Positions 34,301 through 48,443 of a stretch of DNA of 64,000 bases are shown here, one piece after another. The notes under the pieces were generated by a model. The model ran no database searches, was not told the origin of the DNA, and saw nothing but the letters and a program-made list of their open reading frames with translations. The translations under genes and the position numbers were made by a program. The stretch comes from Malurus cyaneus samueli (Eukaryota > Chordata > Aves > Passeriformes > Maluridae): assembly GCA_009741485.1 (NCBI GenBank), contig CM019216.1, forward strand, positions 42,194,872-42,258,871. The letters run 5' to 3'. Numbering within the stretch: the stretch's first letter is position 1; every line of letters starts with the position of its first letter.

Positions 34301-37300
34301 GTAGGAAGATAGGTAGATACTGAGTGCTGAAACCTGCTATATTCTTGGGATTCCCACATTTTTGGGTATTTGTTCTGGGTTTAGCTCTGTTCTAGTGTAA
34401 CGTGACAGATTGAGCACTGAGAGCAATGAGTGGTGGATGTGTTTGAACAGAGCATATGAACTTCCTTCTCATTTCTGGATTTGGCTGGTTTGAGCTTATC
34501 TTTACAGTTCCTTAGCAACCTTATTTGTTTTCAGTAAGTGCTTTCTGGGTTTGATTGTGAGGGTTTCCCTCTACCACTGGCTTGGTTGCAGCTGGGGAGG
34601 TTTAGAAAAGTGCATGAAAAGAGGACATGGCAGACACACCGGGTATCACACTCACAACCCCCCAGCCAGGGGGAAAAAAGGCTTGTTCTAGATTCTATCA
34701 AATATGAGAGATCAGGGCAGCAGGGTAAAGAGATCAGAGGAGAACTCTGTTAGAGACATTTTCATTATTGAAGAGAAGAAAGTGGAAAACATTAGCTGTG
34801 CATAACATATATAACATAGCCATCCATAATACATGTGAACATGTGTATTACATGTGGTGCAGAGAGTCCTCCCCCTCCCCAAATGCAATTTATCTCCTCC
34901 TTTTGAGCTTTGCTAAAGTGCCTCTAGCAGTACTGACACATCCCAGATGCAATCTAAAGACAGAGCTGAGAAATAGGTCAGTTGCATCAGAAGTCAGGTT
35001 TCCTAAAAATGTACAAGGCAAAGAGGCATGAGGATTCTGAATGTGAAGTCTTTGTAGGATTGCCTTTCTAAATGGTTGAATGTTTCAAGTTAGCAACATG
35101 ACTAATGCTGTATGGGAAGAACAGCTTTCCTGTCACACATCTATACAGAACATAATGATGGAAAACATCAAAAACTCCAAAATTTTGGGAGGACATAGGG
35201 TTTCTCAGAGACCTACCTGAGGAATTTGGAAATTGATTATCTTGGAGATCACAGTAGGCAGGAGGGATCCAGGTTCTGTGTGGGCAAAGAAATGAAGGTG
35301 AATGTTGGGAGAGGAAAAATTAGTAGGTAATTTGGGATTAAGATTTGTCCTAAATAGCATGGGCATCATCTACTCAGAGCAATCAATGAACACAACAGAT
35401 GCTCTCTAATCAGGATCTTTCTAAGGCATCTCTTCTTCATTTCTTCTTGTTTTGTTTGACTTTCAGCCATATTCTGTCTACCTGACCTTTGGCCCCACCC
35501 TGCTTCTCTAAGATAAGCATAAAATAAGGGAAGTAGACATAAAGCTTTTAGTAGAATTTAACAGGGAATATGCATGGTTAATGACAAAATCTCATTTTGT
35601 TCCAACTTTCCCCCTTAATAATCCCATAATTCTTTCTGTGATGCAACACAACACCTATGATATCTGGATTTCTCACTCTGCCCATGATCCTGAAGTACGC
35701 CCATAGGGGTGCTGTCTTCTATATTGATAGTTGCAATTTGCTCCTCTTAACTCCCTTCACTCTCACAGCCTCCAAACCAAACACGACACAGCTGCAGTGA
35801 CCCCTTTCCCACTGTTTGTCCAGATAATCCCTTTGTGCTGGCAAGAAGTTGAGTTTCTTGTCTTTTATTGTTAATGCACAATAAACTGTACTTTTCACAT
35901 ATAAAGTACTGCAACTCAAAGTAAGGTGAACTTCAGAATCTGAGTTTATCTCATGGTTTCCTAACGTTTAGATGTATTCCCTGGAGAAGGCAGTGCTCAG
36001 AAGGCATGCAGTAAAAGGTCTGCCACTTAAGACAGAGCACTGTGATCAATTCTAAGGCTGCTTTAGATACTGGCATTATTTCTCCCCCTTTTAAATCTGC
36101 AAAATTAAACCGTTGATCTCTGCTGCTGGCCTCTAGGCAGGAGAATTACTGATGCTGCTGAATGCCCTGGAATTACTGCTGCAACAGCAACTATCTGTGT
36201 TAGCTGTAGATAGGCACTCTGGGGCCCAAGATCGTCTGTTGCCAAAAGATAGTTCAAAACCCTTTTCCCTCTCCACTTGTTTTTTCAGATAAAGGCATGT
36301 TCCTCGTACTAACCCAGGGTCTCTGTTTTTCTAATCCAAGAAAGTCCATGAGTTGTTACATCTTTTCAGCTTTGATTGCAAGTTGCTAATGTTTCTCTCC
36401 AGTGGTGACTGAGCTCCTTGGTTCAGAAGCTGCTCTCTCCCCTGGAGGAAGGTAAGGGAGGGGCCACGGAAGTGAGGAGGAAGAAAAGATTCAGGCAAAA
36501 TGTCTCCTCTCTCTGCTGGTGTGTCACCAGTTCTTGTGTGTGACAGAAACTAGTGTCCCAGTGCGACAAGGAAATGTGAGATATTCGGCAGCATAAACTC
36601 AGCCCAAACATCTCTAAGCAAAGTCCTGATGAGCAAAGACCTGTTTGGTGTGAGTCACTGCCACAGATGGGCAGTCCCAGCTGCTGCATCAGGGAGTCTT
36701 CTTGGGACAGCTGGCTGCAAAGAGTGGGATGTAGAACTTGCTGCAATTTAATTTTTTTTTCCATTGAAAATAGATTATTATGAAGAATTAATGAGGGTCT
36801 CCAAAGTGCAGCATGCCAATAAATAATAATGAGCTTTTAATTCATAAGAGGCGATAGATTTTAGCTCCTGTTGGCTTATTTTGCTCATGGGAGTAATTCC
36901 TTGCTCCATAGGGTTATTTGAAAGCAATGTTAGAAGGGTTTATATGTTACACTGTGAAAAGAAGTTTGTAGGTGGTTTTCTTCTTTTTTTTTTTTCTTTC
37001 TTTTCCTTTCTTCTGTGAACATGCTTGAAATACCTCAGGGCTTCTAGGATATTGTAGGGAAAACAGTAGTACAACTGAAGTGTATTCTGTAGTTGAGTGA
37101 GGGGTTTCTCTTCGTGTTTCAGATGCTCACTTCTTCAGGGCTGTGCAGAAAGGCTCACTGGAAGAACAATTCAGAGATGTGGTAAATGCTGGGCACTTCC
37201 TTCTCTCCTTCCAGGGAGGGAGGGATACCCACCCTTCCTGCCATTAGCCTTCTCCAGTTTCTCAGAGGCAGTAGGTCATACTTAATAACATTTCTTAAAA

Positions 37301-40300
37301 AAACCAAACAAGCCCACAAACCAAACACTTTATAGATAACACCATGTGGGCAGTGCAGCAGCAGTGCTGACATAAGGAGTTAGGAAGGTGCAGCTGTTTG
37401 TGGGACTGGCAGTCAGGTCAGGGAATTGAATTCACTTGAAAAGGCAGGGTGGGGGAGAGGGAAGGGGCTTTGCTTTGTTTTGAAGCCGGGATCAGCTCCC
37501 TGATCTGGCTCACAGCACAACTGGATGTGCACTGCTGCACTGGGGAGGAAGCAAAAGGCTGGGGGTGGAATGGGAGATGTAAAGGAACTCCTGCCACTTT
37601 TATTGCTGCTTACAGTAATATCTGTAGGACTGTGCCTGAGTTTGAGAATTACTGTGGCTCTGGGTTTATTCTTAAGGAAACAGATGAGGTTTGGGACCTT
37701 TGTTTGCCAGTAAGCTTCGTAACAACTTTCCCTGAGATGATCACTTTTAACACCATTTTACAGATGTGATAGCAAAGGTTTACTGACTTTTGCCAAACAG
37801 ATTTGCTTTGGGAACGAAGACAAAATGTAGAAGTTGAGAATTCCTTGTTGGTGTGGTCTCTGTTGGTGGTTTTCATGTACCTTCCTGTGGCTGAAGCCTT
37901 TGCTCTCTGTGCTGTGGTGGAGCTGGCACAGCTCTCAGCGTCACTTGGTCAGGAAAAAGTTGACCTAAGTTGAATCACTTACAATTTTTCATTTTCTTTG
38001 CAAAGAAAGTATCTGAGAAATGCTGAGCTTTTTTCAACGAAGACCAACACCATTCAGCCCTGGTCAGCTGTAAGAAAGTAAAGGTCATCTGTGCATCTTT
38101 CTAAGAAAATATGAAGAAATCTGTCCAGATTGGTTTTAAGGCAACCTTCAAAACAATATTCACAGACCTTTTGCTGATCAGGAGTTGTCTTCTGACAAAA
38201 CTCCCTACCATGGCTTCTGGTTTATCTGGAAGGATTTCATCTGCTATGAAGATTTTTCAATGTACTTCTTTTTCCTCTGAAGCTATGGAGCCATGCCATG
38301 AACAAGAGCTGTGTGAAGTGATTTTGTTTAATGAAATTGAATAAAAGATAAAGTCGGGCTTGTTCTAGTCTTAGCATGATCAGAAATACTTCATGTACGT
38401 TTTGCTTGGAAAGCTAACACTACATCTTAGCATGAGCCTCAAATATTATGAAGGCAAATTTAGTTATTTTCTTTAGTTATGAAAACTATTTTAAATTTAA
38501 TATAATTCCATTAGATCCATGTTGCTGTTTTCAAGATGAAATAGCTGATTAAGTTCTTAGTTACTTTTCTTTCAATTCCTGTAAGGAAATCTATCCTGTG
38601 GCCTGTGTGGTTAAGTGACTGAAGAGTTTAAGTGTGTGCAGACAAAGCTGTCCCTGTCAAGGAAAAAATATACCTAAAGGAATATTATGAAAAAATGAAA
38701 GGTGAAATTCTTTTTCAGCATGTGGGCTGCATAAGACACAATAAACTTACCCTACGGATGATCTCATGCGTGACATCCTGTCAAAGGTAATTCTTGTTCC
38801 TTTAGAGACTCATACTTGTGGCAGGAGATTTATGCCACCTGACTAGTATGCCTGGAGAAAGAGAAATATTAAATGCTAGCAGGGAAGAAGGAAAAAGCTT
38901 GTCAAAACTTGTGGTTTATGAAAATGGTGCCAACATTTGGTCAGAGCCAGCTTCACTGGGCTTGTAATCGATTCTGGGAGCTGAGTTTACAGGAAAGTTT
39001 TGCTGTTCTAATAAAAGGTAGAACAGGATGAACTTTTCAACCTAGTAGGTAAAGAGCTAGTTTCCATGGGCCCAACTCTGTCAGCAAAACAAATGAGTGT
39101 TAAGAAGGAACAGGCAAATCATTGAGACAAGGCAATAGCAGAGCTGTTTTCAGAATGAAAGCCAGATGCCTGAAATCAGAAACTTTCTGATATTCTTTGT
39201 CCCCTCTTGGACAGGCACTTGACTTGGAGACTTGTTCAGAGACTGAACATGGCTTTCCTGAATGATGGCAGCTTCTACTTAGAAAACAAACAAGCTTTAA
39301 GATCTGATCCTTCAAGTTCTCCTGTTTACTTGCAACTGTGCATTGCAGAAGACTGTTGAACATAGTCTGTCCTGGAGAACATTATTTTCCCTGCACTGAG
39401 GGAAACCCTTAATGAGAACAGGCATTCCTCTTTCTTTGGGAGTCATTACTCCTCCTTTGTATTTGGTGCTTGCCAAGAAGTACTTGTGTGATTAAGGTGG
39501 TTTGTTGTTTTAGATCGATAGTTTGGGTGTGGGATACATCCAGCTTTCACAGGCCAAAAAATCTCAGTGAGCTCACTGCCACTCTCACTTCCTGCTGAGG
39601 GAGAGGTATCCACAGGATCTCTGAGGTTTAGCAGTTGTGTGAATAAAGATATCTCCAAGATGAATGGTTTCAAGTGACAGGAATCTTCCTTTTCCAAACA
39701 AAAATATTGGTGTTTCATAGTCGGTCTATGATAAAGAATAAGCTGTTAGAAAAATCGAATTTCTCAGAATCACAATATTTGCAAACCTCGTGTTGTTTCA
39801 AGACAGAAATAAAAGCCCAAACTTCCCATTGTATGCAAACTCTGGGAATAGGGGAAAGTTGATTTGTCACCATGGAAACACTCATACCTTTGTATTCAGT
39901 ATAACACTGCTAATAATGCCAATATCAAGCTTACTCTTTCGTAAGTTGAAGAAAAAGAAATTCAGTTTAGTGAAAGCACAATGCTTTATTTTGACCTTTT
40001 TACTTCTATACATTTTGAATTTCCACCCATGTCACAAGATAAAAAAACATCTACACTCAGCATCAAGAGTTCTTTCCATCTGAGAGGACATGATTTAGAT
40101 ACTTCCTTCCCCAAAGGTAAGACTTTCCCATTACATGCTGGTTGTGTTGTCCTGTGATTTCTAAATATGGGAAAATAGACTGCAGTGTCTGTGGTAGCAT
40201 GGAACAAGATTTGTGCTTCACCGTGGAAGTTTAAAATGAGCATTAAGACTCCCATTCCTGGTATTTTGAAAAATAGGATGAGAATAGGGAAAAGTTCAAC

Positions 40301-40944
40301 AGAGCTTTATTTCAATTCCTCTCCTGTTATTTCCTAGGATAGAGAAATCCACAGCTTGAAAAGTTCCTGAGCTGGAAGTAATTTCTTTATTGTGTTTTGT
40401 TGTTACTGCATCTTTCTTTTATGACTCTTCCTATTGTTTGGTTAAGTATGTAATTTTGCCATCTTAGACACTCTGTATCTGTTAGTTTAATAATTTAGTT
40501 TTGTTTAGTGGCATAGGAATTACGGTCATATTCTTGGATCTTCCTTAGGTCTTTTACTTGAGTGTATTCAGATAAACATTTCCCTTAATCTATTTCATGC
40601 CAATTTACAGGCCTCCATTTCCATACTGATTTGTTTCCCAGGTTGAAATCTCTTGGTCAATTTAAATGTTTTTGATAGAGAAATTGCAACTTATTGTTTG
40701 TTTGTCCTCTTTGTAGTCTTTCTAGTTCTGTTATGTTCTTTCTGAGAAGAGAATTATGTGTAATATCCAAGGTATTTTTACATGACTAATTCTGATTCAT
40801 GCAACACTTTCTTTTTTATTTTCTCTTTTTAGTTATGATCATTGCTCAGCTGGAGGCTGAATATTTGTGTGTAGCACTGCCTTGGTGATGCCAATGCCAG
40901 CAGATAAAAGTGCTGCAGAAACAGGAGCATCCTTCCAAGAAAGT
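31336..40944. other. Gene-poor spacer downstream of RPF2
   Basis: No exon or RNA gene was recognised. Small features are three ACATGTG direct repeats at 34831-34856 and the polypyrimidine tract at 36979-37015. Open frames, up to about 113 codons, have no family signature. Confidence 0.6.
36979..37015. repeat. Polypyrimidine tract
   Basis: An unbroken run of T and C on the + strand in the spacer downstream of RPF2. No splice acceptor or exon follows that I can recognise. Confidence 0.8.
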
Positions 40945-41083
40945 TGCAGCTGGGGCAGTTGCTCAGCTTTGGACTTGTAAAGGTGGTGCTTAGGGACAGT
41001 AGGGGACAGGGCAGTAAAATGTTTATGGTTGTGCTCAGTGATCTCAGAGATCTTTTCCAACCTCAGTGATTCTGCGATTCTGT
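40945..41083 (+). mobile_element. Short CR1 LINE 3' end
   Basis: GATCTCAGAGATCTTTTCCAACCTCAGTG followed by ATTCTGCGATTCTGTG is the CR1 3' tail with its terminal short repeat. Sequence to its left is only faintly CR1-like, so the left edge is uncertain. Confidence 0.75.
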
Positions 41084-41659
41084 GTGCCAGTTAGACATGG
41101 TTTAGGGAGCTATTGCAAAATTCTTCCTTAACTTGTAGTAGAGAACATGTTATGACAAAGCTGGGTGCTGTAAGGATGACTGACACCTGCCAAGATATCC
41201 AAAAGACCATTAGGAAGGTGCATTTTAATGTAACGCAAATTAAATGCATTATTGCTACATAAAAATGATGAACTAAACTGACATTAATTTTAAACAAAGA
41301 AGGAAATGAGACTTTGCAATTATAGCAGAGAGGGAAAGTCATCCTAATACAGTCAAGAAAGGTTAAGAATTAGTGTGGGGAAATAAGAATGAGTAGAAGG
41401 AAAATGCAATAGAGTATAAAAACTTGCTGCTGTATAAATTCAAAGTGTCCCATACCCTGCCTCCTGTGAGCAGTTCAGCCATCCCTGTCCTCCACCTCGG
41501 AAAGGGCTGTAACAGAACCAGCTCAGAAAAAGCCAAAGAGGATCTTAAGATATGAAATAGCTTCTACAGGAAGAATAAACCAATTAGCTCTACTGCTTGG
41601 AAAAGATATAACTGAAAATAAATATTTTTAAAAAAAAATTGCAATTCATGGATGACATG

Positions 41660-41945
41660 AAGATCACAGGATCATTTGGGCTGGAAAAGACCTTGAGGAG
41701 CATTGAGTCCAACCTGTTATTAACCCAGCACTGCGACATCCAACACTAAACTGTGTCCCAAGTACCACATCCTCATGTTTTTAAGTACTGCATCCACATG
41801 TCCAGGGGTGGTGGTTCAACCACTTCCCTGGGCAGCCTGTTCCAATGCTGGAAAAGCCTTTTTGTGAAGAACTCTTCATAAAACTCAATCTAAATGTCCT
41901 CTGGCACAATTTGAGGCCTTTTATCTTCTCCCTGTTGTTCTTGTA
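41660..41945 (-). mobile_element. CR1 LINE 3' fragment
   Basis: ATCACAGGATCATTTGGGCT, GGAAAAGACCTTGAGGAGCA, TTCCCTGGGCAGCCTGTTCC and GAGGCCTTTTATCTTCTCCC are in CR1 antisense order. The subfamily differs from the neighbouring copies (GGCTGGAAAAGACC type). Confidence 0.9.
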
Positions 41946-42835
41946 TGGGAAAAGACAGCTACTATGGGACTATCCAATGAAGAAAACGGATGAAACATAA
42001 AAGGAAGCACTTTTTAAATACAGGCACTTAAGCTGTGGAACTCCTGCTAGAAAATATGAGTGACAGAAGAAGTCAATTTATAATAATTCCACTAAGGCTC
42101 AGGAATACTAAGAGGAAGTTACTGCTTTACTTCTTTACCGACCACTCATGCAGTGGCATGGTCTGTGTCTGCATGGAAAGCTAGGGAAAAGGGAGAAAGA
42201 CTTGATAGAAAAGAAAAGAAAACTTAAGGAAGGATGGGAAAGAGGATGAAAAATATCATGGGCTTTGGATTGAATGAATGAGGAGAAATGTTTTGACTCT
42301 CAGAGCTGAGAGGTGGCTTCTGGAAGGAGTTTGGAGATAGAAGGGCTCGGGACATAAAAAGTCACAGCTGTGAAAAAGCAGATGAGAGAGTCAGGGGACG
42401 AGTGCTGTGCTATACATGATTTTGGGTGAGAATAGGCAGGGATTACTGTGGTGCCTCCCTGCTGCCTCTAACCAGCTCTTATCTGGAGACAGAAATTTGC
42501 AGAGACTTGGCCTTCTGCTCCCAGCAGCAAGAGTTTTGGCACCCCTACGTTCTCTTGTTGTCAGTCCAGTCAAAAGTATAAAAATTAAAGCGTAATTTCC
42601 AGATGTAAATGTAACTATTTTAACATCTATTTTAAAATCAATGATGGATTCCCCAAACTCATCTCCTCCTCTATAGTTTTTCCCTTCTAGCGTGAGCAGG
42701 GGAAATATGTGCATACTTCTGTCCCGCGGGCAGGCTCTGCTAACGGTGGCACCGTCTCCTTTGCTCAAATCCATTTCCAAATTTAGTCAGGGAGATGTAG
42801 CCATGAATTGTGGACAGAGCCCATTCCCGGCTTGG

Positions 42836-42848
42836 CCAGCAGATGGCA
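42836..42848 (+). promoter_or_regulatory. Possible CTCF core site
   Basis: CCAGCAGATGGCA fits the CTCF core CCASYAGRKGGCR. It lies in a slightly GC-richer patch of the long spacer between RPF2 and SLC16A10. Single matches of this length occur by chance, so this is only a candidate. Confidence 0.3.
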
Positions 42849-45800
42849 ATTCCTACTCTGTAAGATATCCTTAGGTGGCCTTTAAGGCGCACCCAAAGAG
42901 GAGTTTGCAGCAGCTGAGTCTCCGTAACGATATACTGAGCTTAAAAACGCCGCTGGAAATTGTGTGCAGGTTTCCTGAACAGATCAGATACCAGGTGTAC
43001 TCAGCATGTGAAATCAGTGCTGGCATATATTAGAAAGAAAATAATACTGTTTTGTTCACTCAGCAGTTAACTCTGTTTTGCCATTGTAAACAGGCAGCGC
43101 AGGAACTTTTAGTCCAGTTGTGATGGTATTGCAAAATCTACTTTGTTTTGGGGATGTTTCCTGTCACATCAAATGTTCCAGACATGCATTGACATGGAAA
43201 GCTGAAATTAAAGATTAAATTAATATAAGAGGGTCTTTCCTCCTGTTACAGATCTATGGGAAATAATCTGTTTAATTTCAGAAGGGGAAAAGAAAGCAGA
43301 GCATGCAGGTACAGGTAATATATGTATTAAATTACAAATTTCTGGAGGAGGTTAGCAGAGAAGACTGCTGCAGAAAAACCAATGTAAACTTGACTTAGGT
43401 TCTTTGCTGTAAAAGGGAAAAGTTTTAGCAATGATGTAAAAAGACAGAACAATGGCTAATGGACAAATACATCAGTATTTTGCTTTTCCTTGCCTGAATT
43501 TCTCTTTCATTTTTACATAAGAATGGCTTTGTAGGGCTAATTGCAATGTGTTATTTAGGGAATGTTGTGAGTTTTACAGCTCAGGAGAGGTAACTCCCAG
43601 TGTAGCAAGGAGGAAGGATTAAGAAGGGAGTCCAAGTTGACTTTACAGAAATGACTGGGCAAGAAGGGGCTACAGAAGCTCTCAGTAAGTGTGGGGGAAA
43701 ACATTCCTTAAATCATTTCTGGTGACCTTTTTGCCTGGAGAAGCATAAATGGGATATGAAGCAAGCAATATCTACCTTTGTGTAGCTCAAAGTTTTGTTG
43801 ACTTGATGTGAGACTGAGGCCTGAAGGGAGAAAAAAAAAGAAAATTATTGGAAGAGGTACTCAAGGTCCTGCCAAAAGGCCAGGTTTATTTTTAAGCACT
43901 CAATATTTGAGACTGATCAAAATACCGTGTTTTACTTTCCAGTCATACTGATACCATCAAACTGCAAGGGGAGAATTCATTCCTAGACTGAGAGTGTGAG
44001 TAACAGTTTTTAACTCAAGGTCCTTTCCCAGGCTATCTCACACAGACCAAAGTGTGCAAAGCCTGCCCTTGTGTTGCTGTCATGAGTGCCTGTGCTTTGT
44101 GACACCCTGAGTTAGGAGCCTTCTCGTTGTCAAAAAGGAAAGTGTTTTCTTGACTGAGGGAGAGTCTGGACTACCAGCAAGCAGCCAGTCAAAGAGGAAA
44201 TCTGGAGGGGCTGTCTGGCCTCAGGCTTTAAAGGAAGGCCAGGATTTGCTGGTGGTGAATAGTTTAGGCAGACCACAGGAACCATGTTCAAAAGTTTGTT
44301 TAAAAAACAAACTGGCCACTCTTACATGTTTATGGCTAAGAAATTCTTGTACTAAGCCTCTGCCCCTTGTGTTAGCACCAAGCTTGGTTTTGAAAAGTGC
44401 TGTTAGGAAACCATGTTATTAGGAAAGAGCAGAGTCAGGAGCAATTTATCCAGGTAATTAGGAGGGTTCCTGTCACGGTAAGGGAGAGAAGAAGCTCATG
44501 GTGGTGAGAATGGAGTTAAACATGGGATCGGCACCTGGCAATTTGCTTGAGAAATCCAGAGTTAGGTACACTGCATCTCTCTGCATCAGCAAAGCTTTGA
44601 AATGTGGGAGGTTGAGTTTGGATGCAACCACAGTAAATTGATTCTAACCAGAGAACAGATACCAAGCCTCCTGTGACAACCAGTGCTCCCAGTTAGGATC
44701 TGATACATACATCACACTCCTAAAGGAGAGTGACATTTCATCTTTGCAAGAAGCACACATCTTGACTAGAAAAACCCAGAAGTCTAGCTCACTCACACTG
44801 ATCCTGCACACCAGGGAAAGCAAAATGAGGAAAAGTTCCACTCAAATCCCTTTGGAGGTTACTCTAAAGTATCGGTCCTACTGTGAAAGCTGAAGTCAAA
44901 CACAAGGTTGAGTTATTTTTTTTAGTGTCTGTAATTCCTGGCTATGCTTGAATTCATTGCACAACCAAAAGCCTGCTTTTTCCAACCAATAGCCTTGCGA
45001 AGCCATCCTGAAACCAGAAAATACTGTGTACTTTGGCAGAGGTATTACCAGCCATAAAGATCTGGCAACTGCAACTTGTGTAACAATCTTGCTAATTGTA
45101 TTTAAATTGGAGTGGATCAACTCTTCCAACACTGAATAAAGAGTAACTTTATTTTTCCCAAGGAGAAAAGCAGATAGGAGGCTGGATGAATACAGGTGAG
45201 CAGGGTTATAACAGGTGTTTCCACATGAAGATTTGACACCAGGTTAACTATTCCCGTTTGCTAGGCAGGTGCAAAGTGTTGCATAAAGTAAAAGATGGTC
45301 TGAAGGTAAAGCCCTGTAGTCACCCCACGATAATTCATGTGCAAGCACAACTTAAAGGTCTGCATTTACTCCACAACTGTTCACATGCAAACAGTCTTAG
45401 GTGAGAATAATTACTTGTCTTCTTGTTTGACTTCTTCCACGTGCTCTTGGAATATTAAGCTAACTCATGGAAAAATAAGTTCTCTTGCCTTTGTGGACAT
45501 ACAATGATACCTATAAGAAAGGGCTGGTAATCCTTCAGCTTCTGCTTCTCTACTGACTGGTGGCAGCACATCAAATATCCTGCAGAAATACCATTAGAAA
45601 ATGTCTTAAGATCAAAGGGACTAAAAAATTACAATGTCTGGGAACAAGGTAGGTCATTAAAGATCAGAAAACATTCTTTCTGTAAAACTAAGGGTCCTAG
45701 GTTATTTTTAAGATCACCTCCTTAGTTCAGGGGTGGCTTTCTTGGTGGGAATAATAGGTATGTTTGGAAAATATAAAAACCTCAGATGACTTAATGATTA

Positions 45801-48403
45801 ATAGTGCTCTTCCCCATAGCAAATTTGTCTCAAATAGAAGAACTCTACATAATTTAGTACACAGTTTTCATGCCCAGTCAGTAGCATTATAGGTCTTACT
45901 AATTGTAAAATCTTGTTAGTACACAGCACTATCCTTCAGTAAATTCCAGCAAAGTGAATTCTGGAACGATGATAGCACTGCCTGTACATGGTTATAAATC
46001 AGATTTCTAAGTGTCTGGGAATTATTCATGTGGTTTAAGTGGCTTGGTTTTATATTGTCTTACTGCTTATTTGGCTCAATTTGAACATGCAAGCTTTCCC
46101 TTAAAGGGTGGTACTCTGTGTACTGCATTATTCAAACAGTTGGCAACTTCTTAAAGGTTGAAGACCTTAGAGGAGATGAAGGCTTTTAGTAAAATAATTA
46201 GGTGGAGTGTCATTTAATTTTAAATATCACTATCCCAGGGAGTTTGAATGAGATGACCTTGATTTCACCCTGAGGAGAAAAGGAGGGAAGTGTTTTCTTT
46301 TAAGTGTTTCTAACCAAAATATTAGACACAGACAGACACCTAAACAGATAGACCTTTCATATACTGAATAATTCTGCTTGAAAACTGACACTGCTTCTGT
46401 TATGTCACAGTGCTTTGATCAGTAGCTTCTGTAATGCAAATCTTTACATAGTCTTTATTTTAAATAATTGGGAAGATCATTATGATGATAAAGAAAATTG
46501 ATTATTAATTTTACCTGTCTTAGAGAGTGCATCTAGGAGTCCCAGAGAGGATTCTTATTTTATGTGCATCTCTTGAGTTACCAAAAATGCTGCTTCAGTG
46601 GGAGGACAAGGAGCACTTGGGAGCTACTGAATTTGGATGGTTCACATCTGACTTTCAGGTAAATGCTGCACTATGAATGACCAGCTATCAGGTAACCTAG
46701 TACTGCTCATGGGTGAGGCTGGCCAAGGGTAGCACATTGTCCTGCTCAACCTAAGTAATAGGAAAGACAATTTAGGATTCCTTAATGGAAATTGATTTGT
46801 GTATATATGAATATATATGCTATACTATAAATCCTTCTTTCTGTATAATTTTATTTTATTTTGTTATGTAAAGTAAAGGTTATCCCATTAATCTGGTAGG
46901 GATGGATTTTATCAGAGTATAAATAGAAAGTGCAGGGCCTGTGTGTGTGTGCTTACTTTTGAGGAAGAGGTATATTTTTACTTAACCACAAAGTAAATAC
47001 ATATTTAGAGGAAAGCCACTGATACAGGATTTATTTAACTTTAAAAGAATTCCTGTCAACACAAGAATTAATTTAATTCTGCTTTTGAAAGAGAGGGCAT
47101 ATTTAATGGTGCTAACAAGAATTGTTATGTTTATTTCACAAAATACAGTCATTGCAAACTAAATGGTCCATTTCCATATTCCTTTCTTGAAATCTATTTT
47201 ACACGTATTACAATACCTGGGATGAATCGTGTGTTAAATAACCTATCTGTTGGAGAAAAGTGAACTAGAGAGAATATGTAATTTTTTTTTTTCTGAACTG
47301 ACCTGCAACAAACTGGATATTTTCTTGTGCGATACCAAACTTCAGTCTTTCAGATCACAGTTAAAAAGTAAATGTAGATTGAGGACAATAATATAGAATT
47401 TAAAAAAAAAAGGAAAAAAGATCATGTATCTTAATCTTTCATATATAGAATCAACTCTTTGTGAGCAGAAAAGTAGAATGAAATGAGGTCCTTTTGGTTT
47501 TTTTTAGTGCTGTATTTTTCAACACAGATCTGTTCAATTTGCAAAGGCAAGGAGACTTTCTACATGGAAGACTTTGTTAACAGTTTTCATATGCCTTAAT
47601 ATTTGAATTGACTCACTTAGACACACAGTTTTGCTTACCCAGTAAGTAAAATGCTGACAGTGTTATAAATCATACCTTGAAATGGGGCCACTACCACCTG
47701 CTAACCCTTGTTGTAGCCTTTAATACAGAGATATTTTCAAAGGGAAAAACAGAAAACAGTGATCAAAAAAGTTAAATTAACTTCCTTAGAAAACAGATTT
47801 CTTAAAAAGCAAGTAAACAAGATTAGTGTTACTTCTATTCCTGGTGGTTTTTTATTTCAAGTAGTACTGTCAGAGGTAGAAGTTTTTTTTTCTTTTTTGA
47901 CTTTTTGCAGCCTGCGAAGCAACTGAGTGGCGACTGAGCAAACAGCAAACAAATCTGCTACTAGACAACAATCTGATTTTGTTTATTTGGTAAAACATTT
48001 GTTTCTCTAAGGCTCCAAACTTTTGTTGAAACAAAACTGAGTTCTTGAGATTGCAAAGGTGGTCTGGAAGATATTAAATCTGCATAAACAAAGGAAGGAA
48101 CTCTGAGGTGCTTAGATCCTATGATAATGCATGCAATATGGAATACTTGACCTGTCTAGAGGTATCAAACCAAGCCTGAAGACTGCCTGAAACAATGGCT
48201 TGAAGCAGTTCCTGCTCATTTGAAAGAGATGTTAACTTTGAAGCTGAATGAGTATGTTGCCAGCGCTGTAAGTTATTTCACTGCCAAGAGAGAGGTGAAT
48301 GATCATGCTAGGACAACGTATTCTTCATGCTTCCTCATTTAGCAATAGGATCAAAACAAATTCCGGGTTTGAGGTCAGAATAAAAATTACCTTAAATTAC
48401 CTT

Positions 48404-48443
48404 AAATTAATACCACCTTAATATCTAAGGGTGGTATTAATTT
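48404..48443. repeat. Hairpin: 17-bp inverted repeat with 5-base loop
   Basis: AAATTAATACCACCTTA at 48404-48420 is followed by a five-base spacer and then its reverse complement at 48426-48443, with one extra G as a bulge. A short direct repeat, ATTACCTTAA twice, lies immediately upstream. No gene is near; function unknown. Confidence 0.85.

Noticed and set aside
36423..36764. 113-codon minus-strand open frame
   Set aside because: Cys/Ser/Leu-rich chance reading with no recognisable motif.
42391..42780. 129-codon minus-strand open frame
   Set aside because: No domain or family resemblance, no splice context, and a composition expected by chance in a slightly GC-rich patch.
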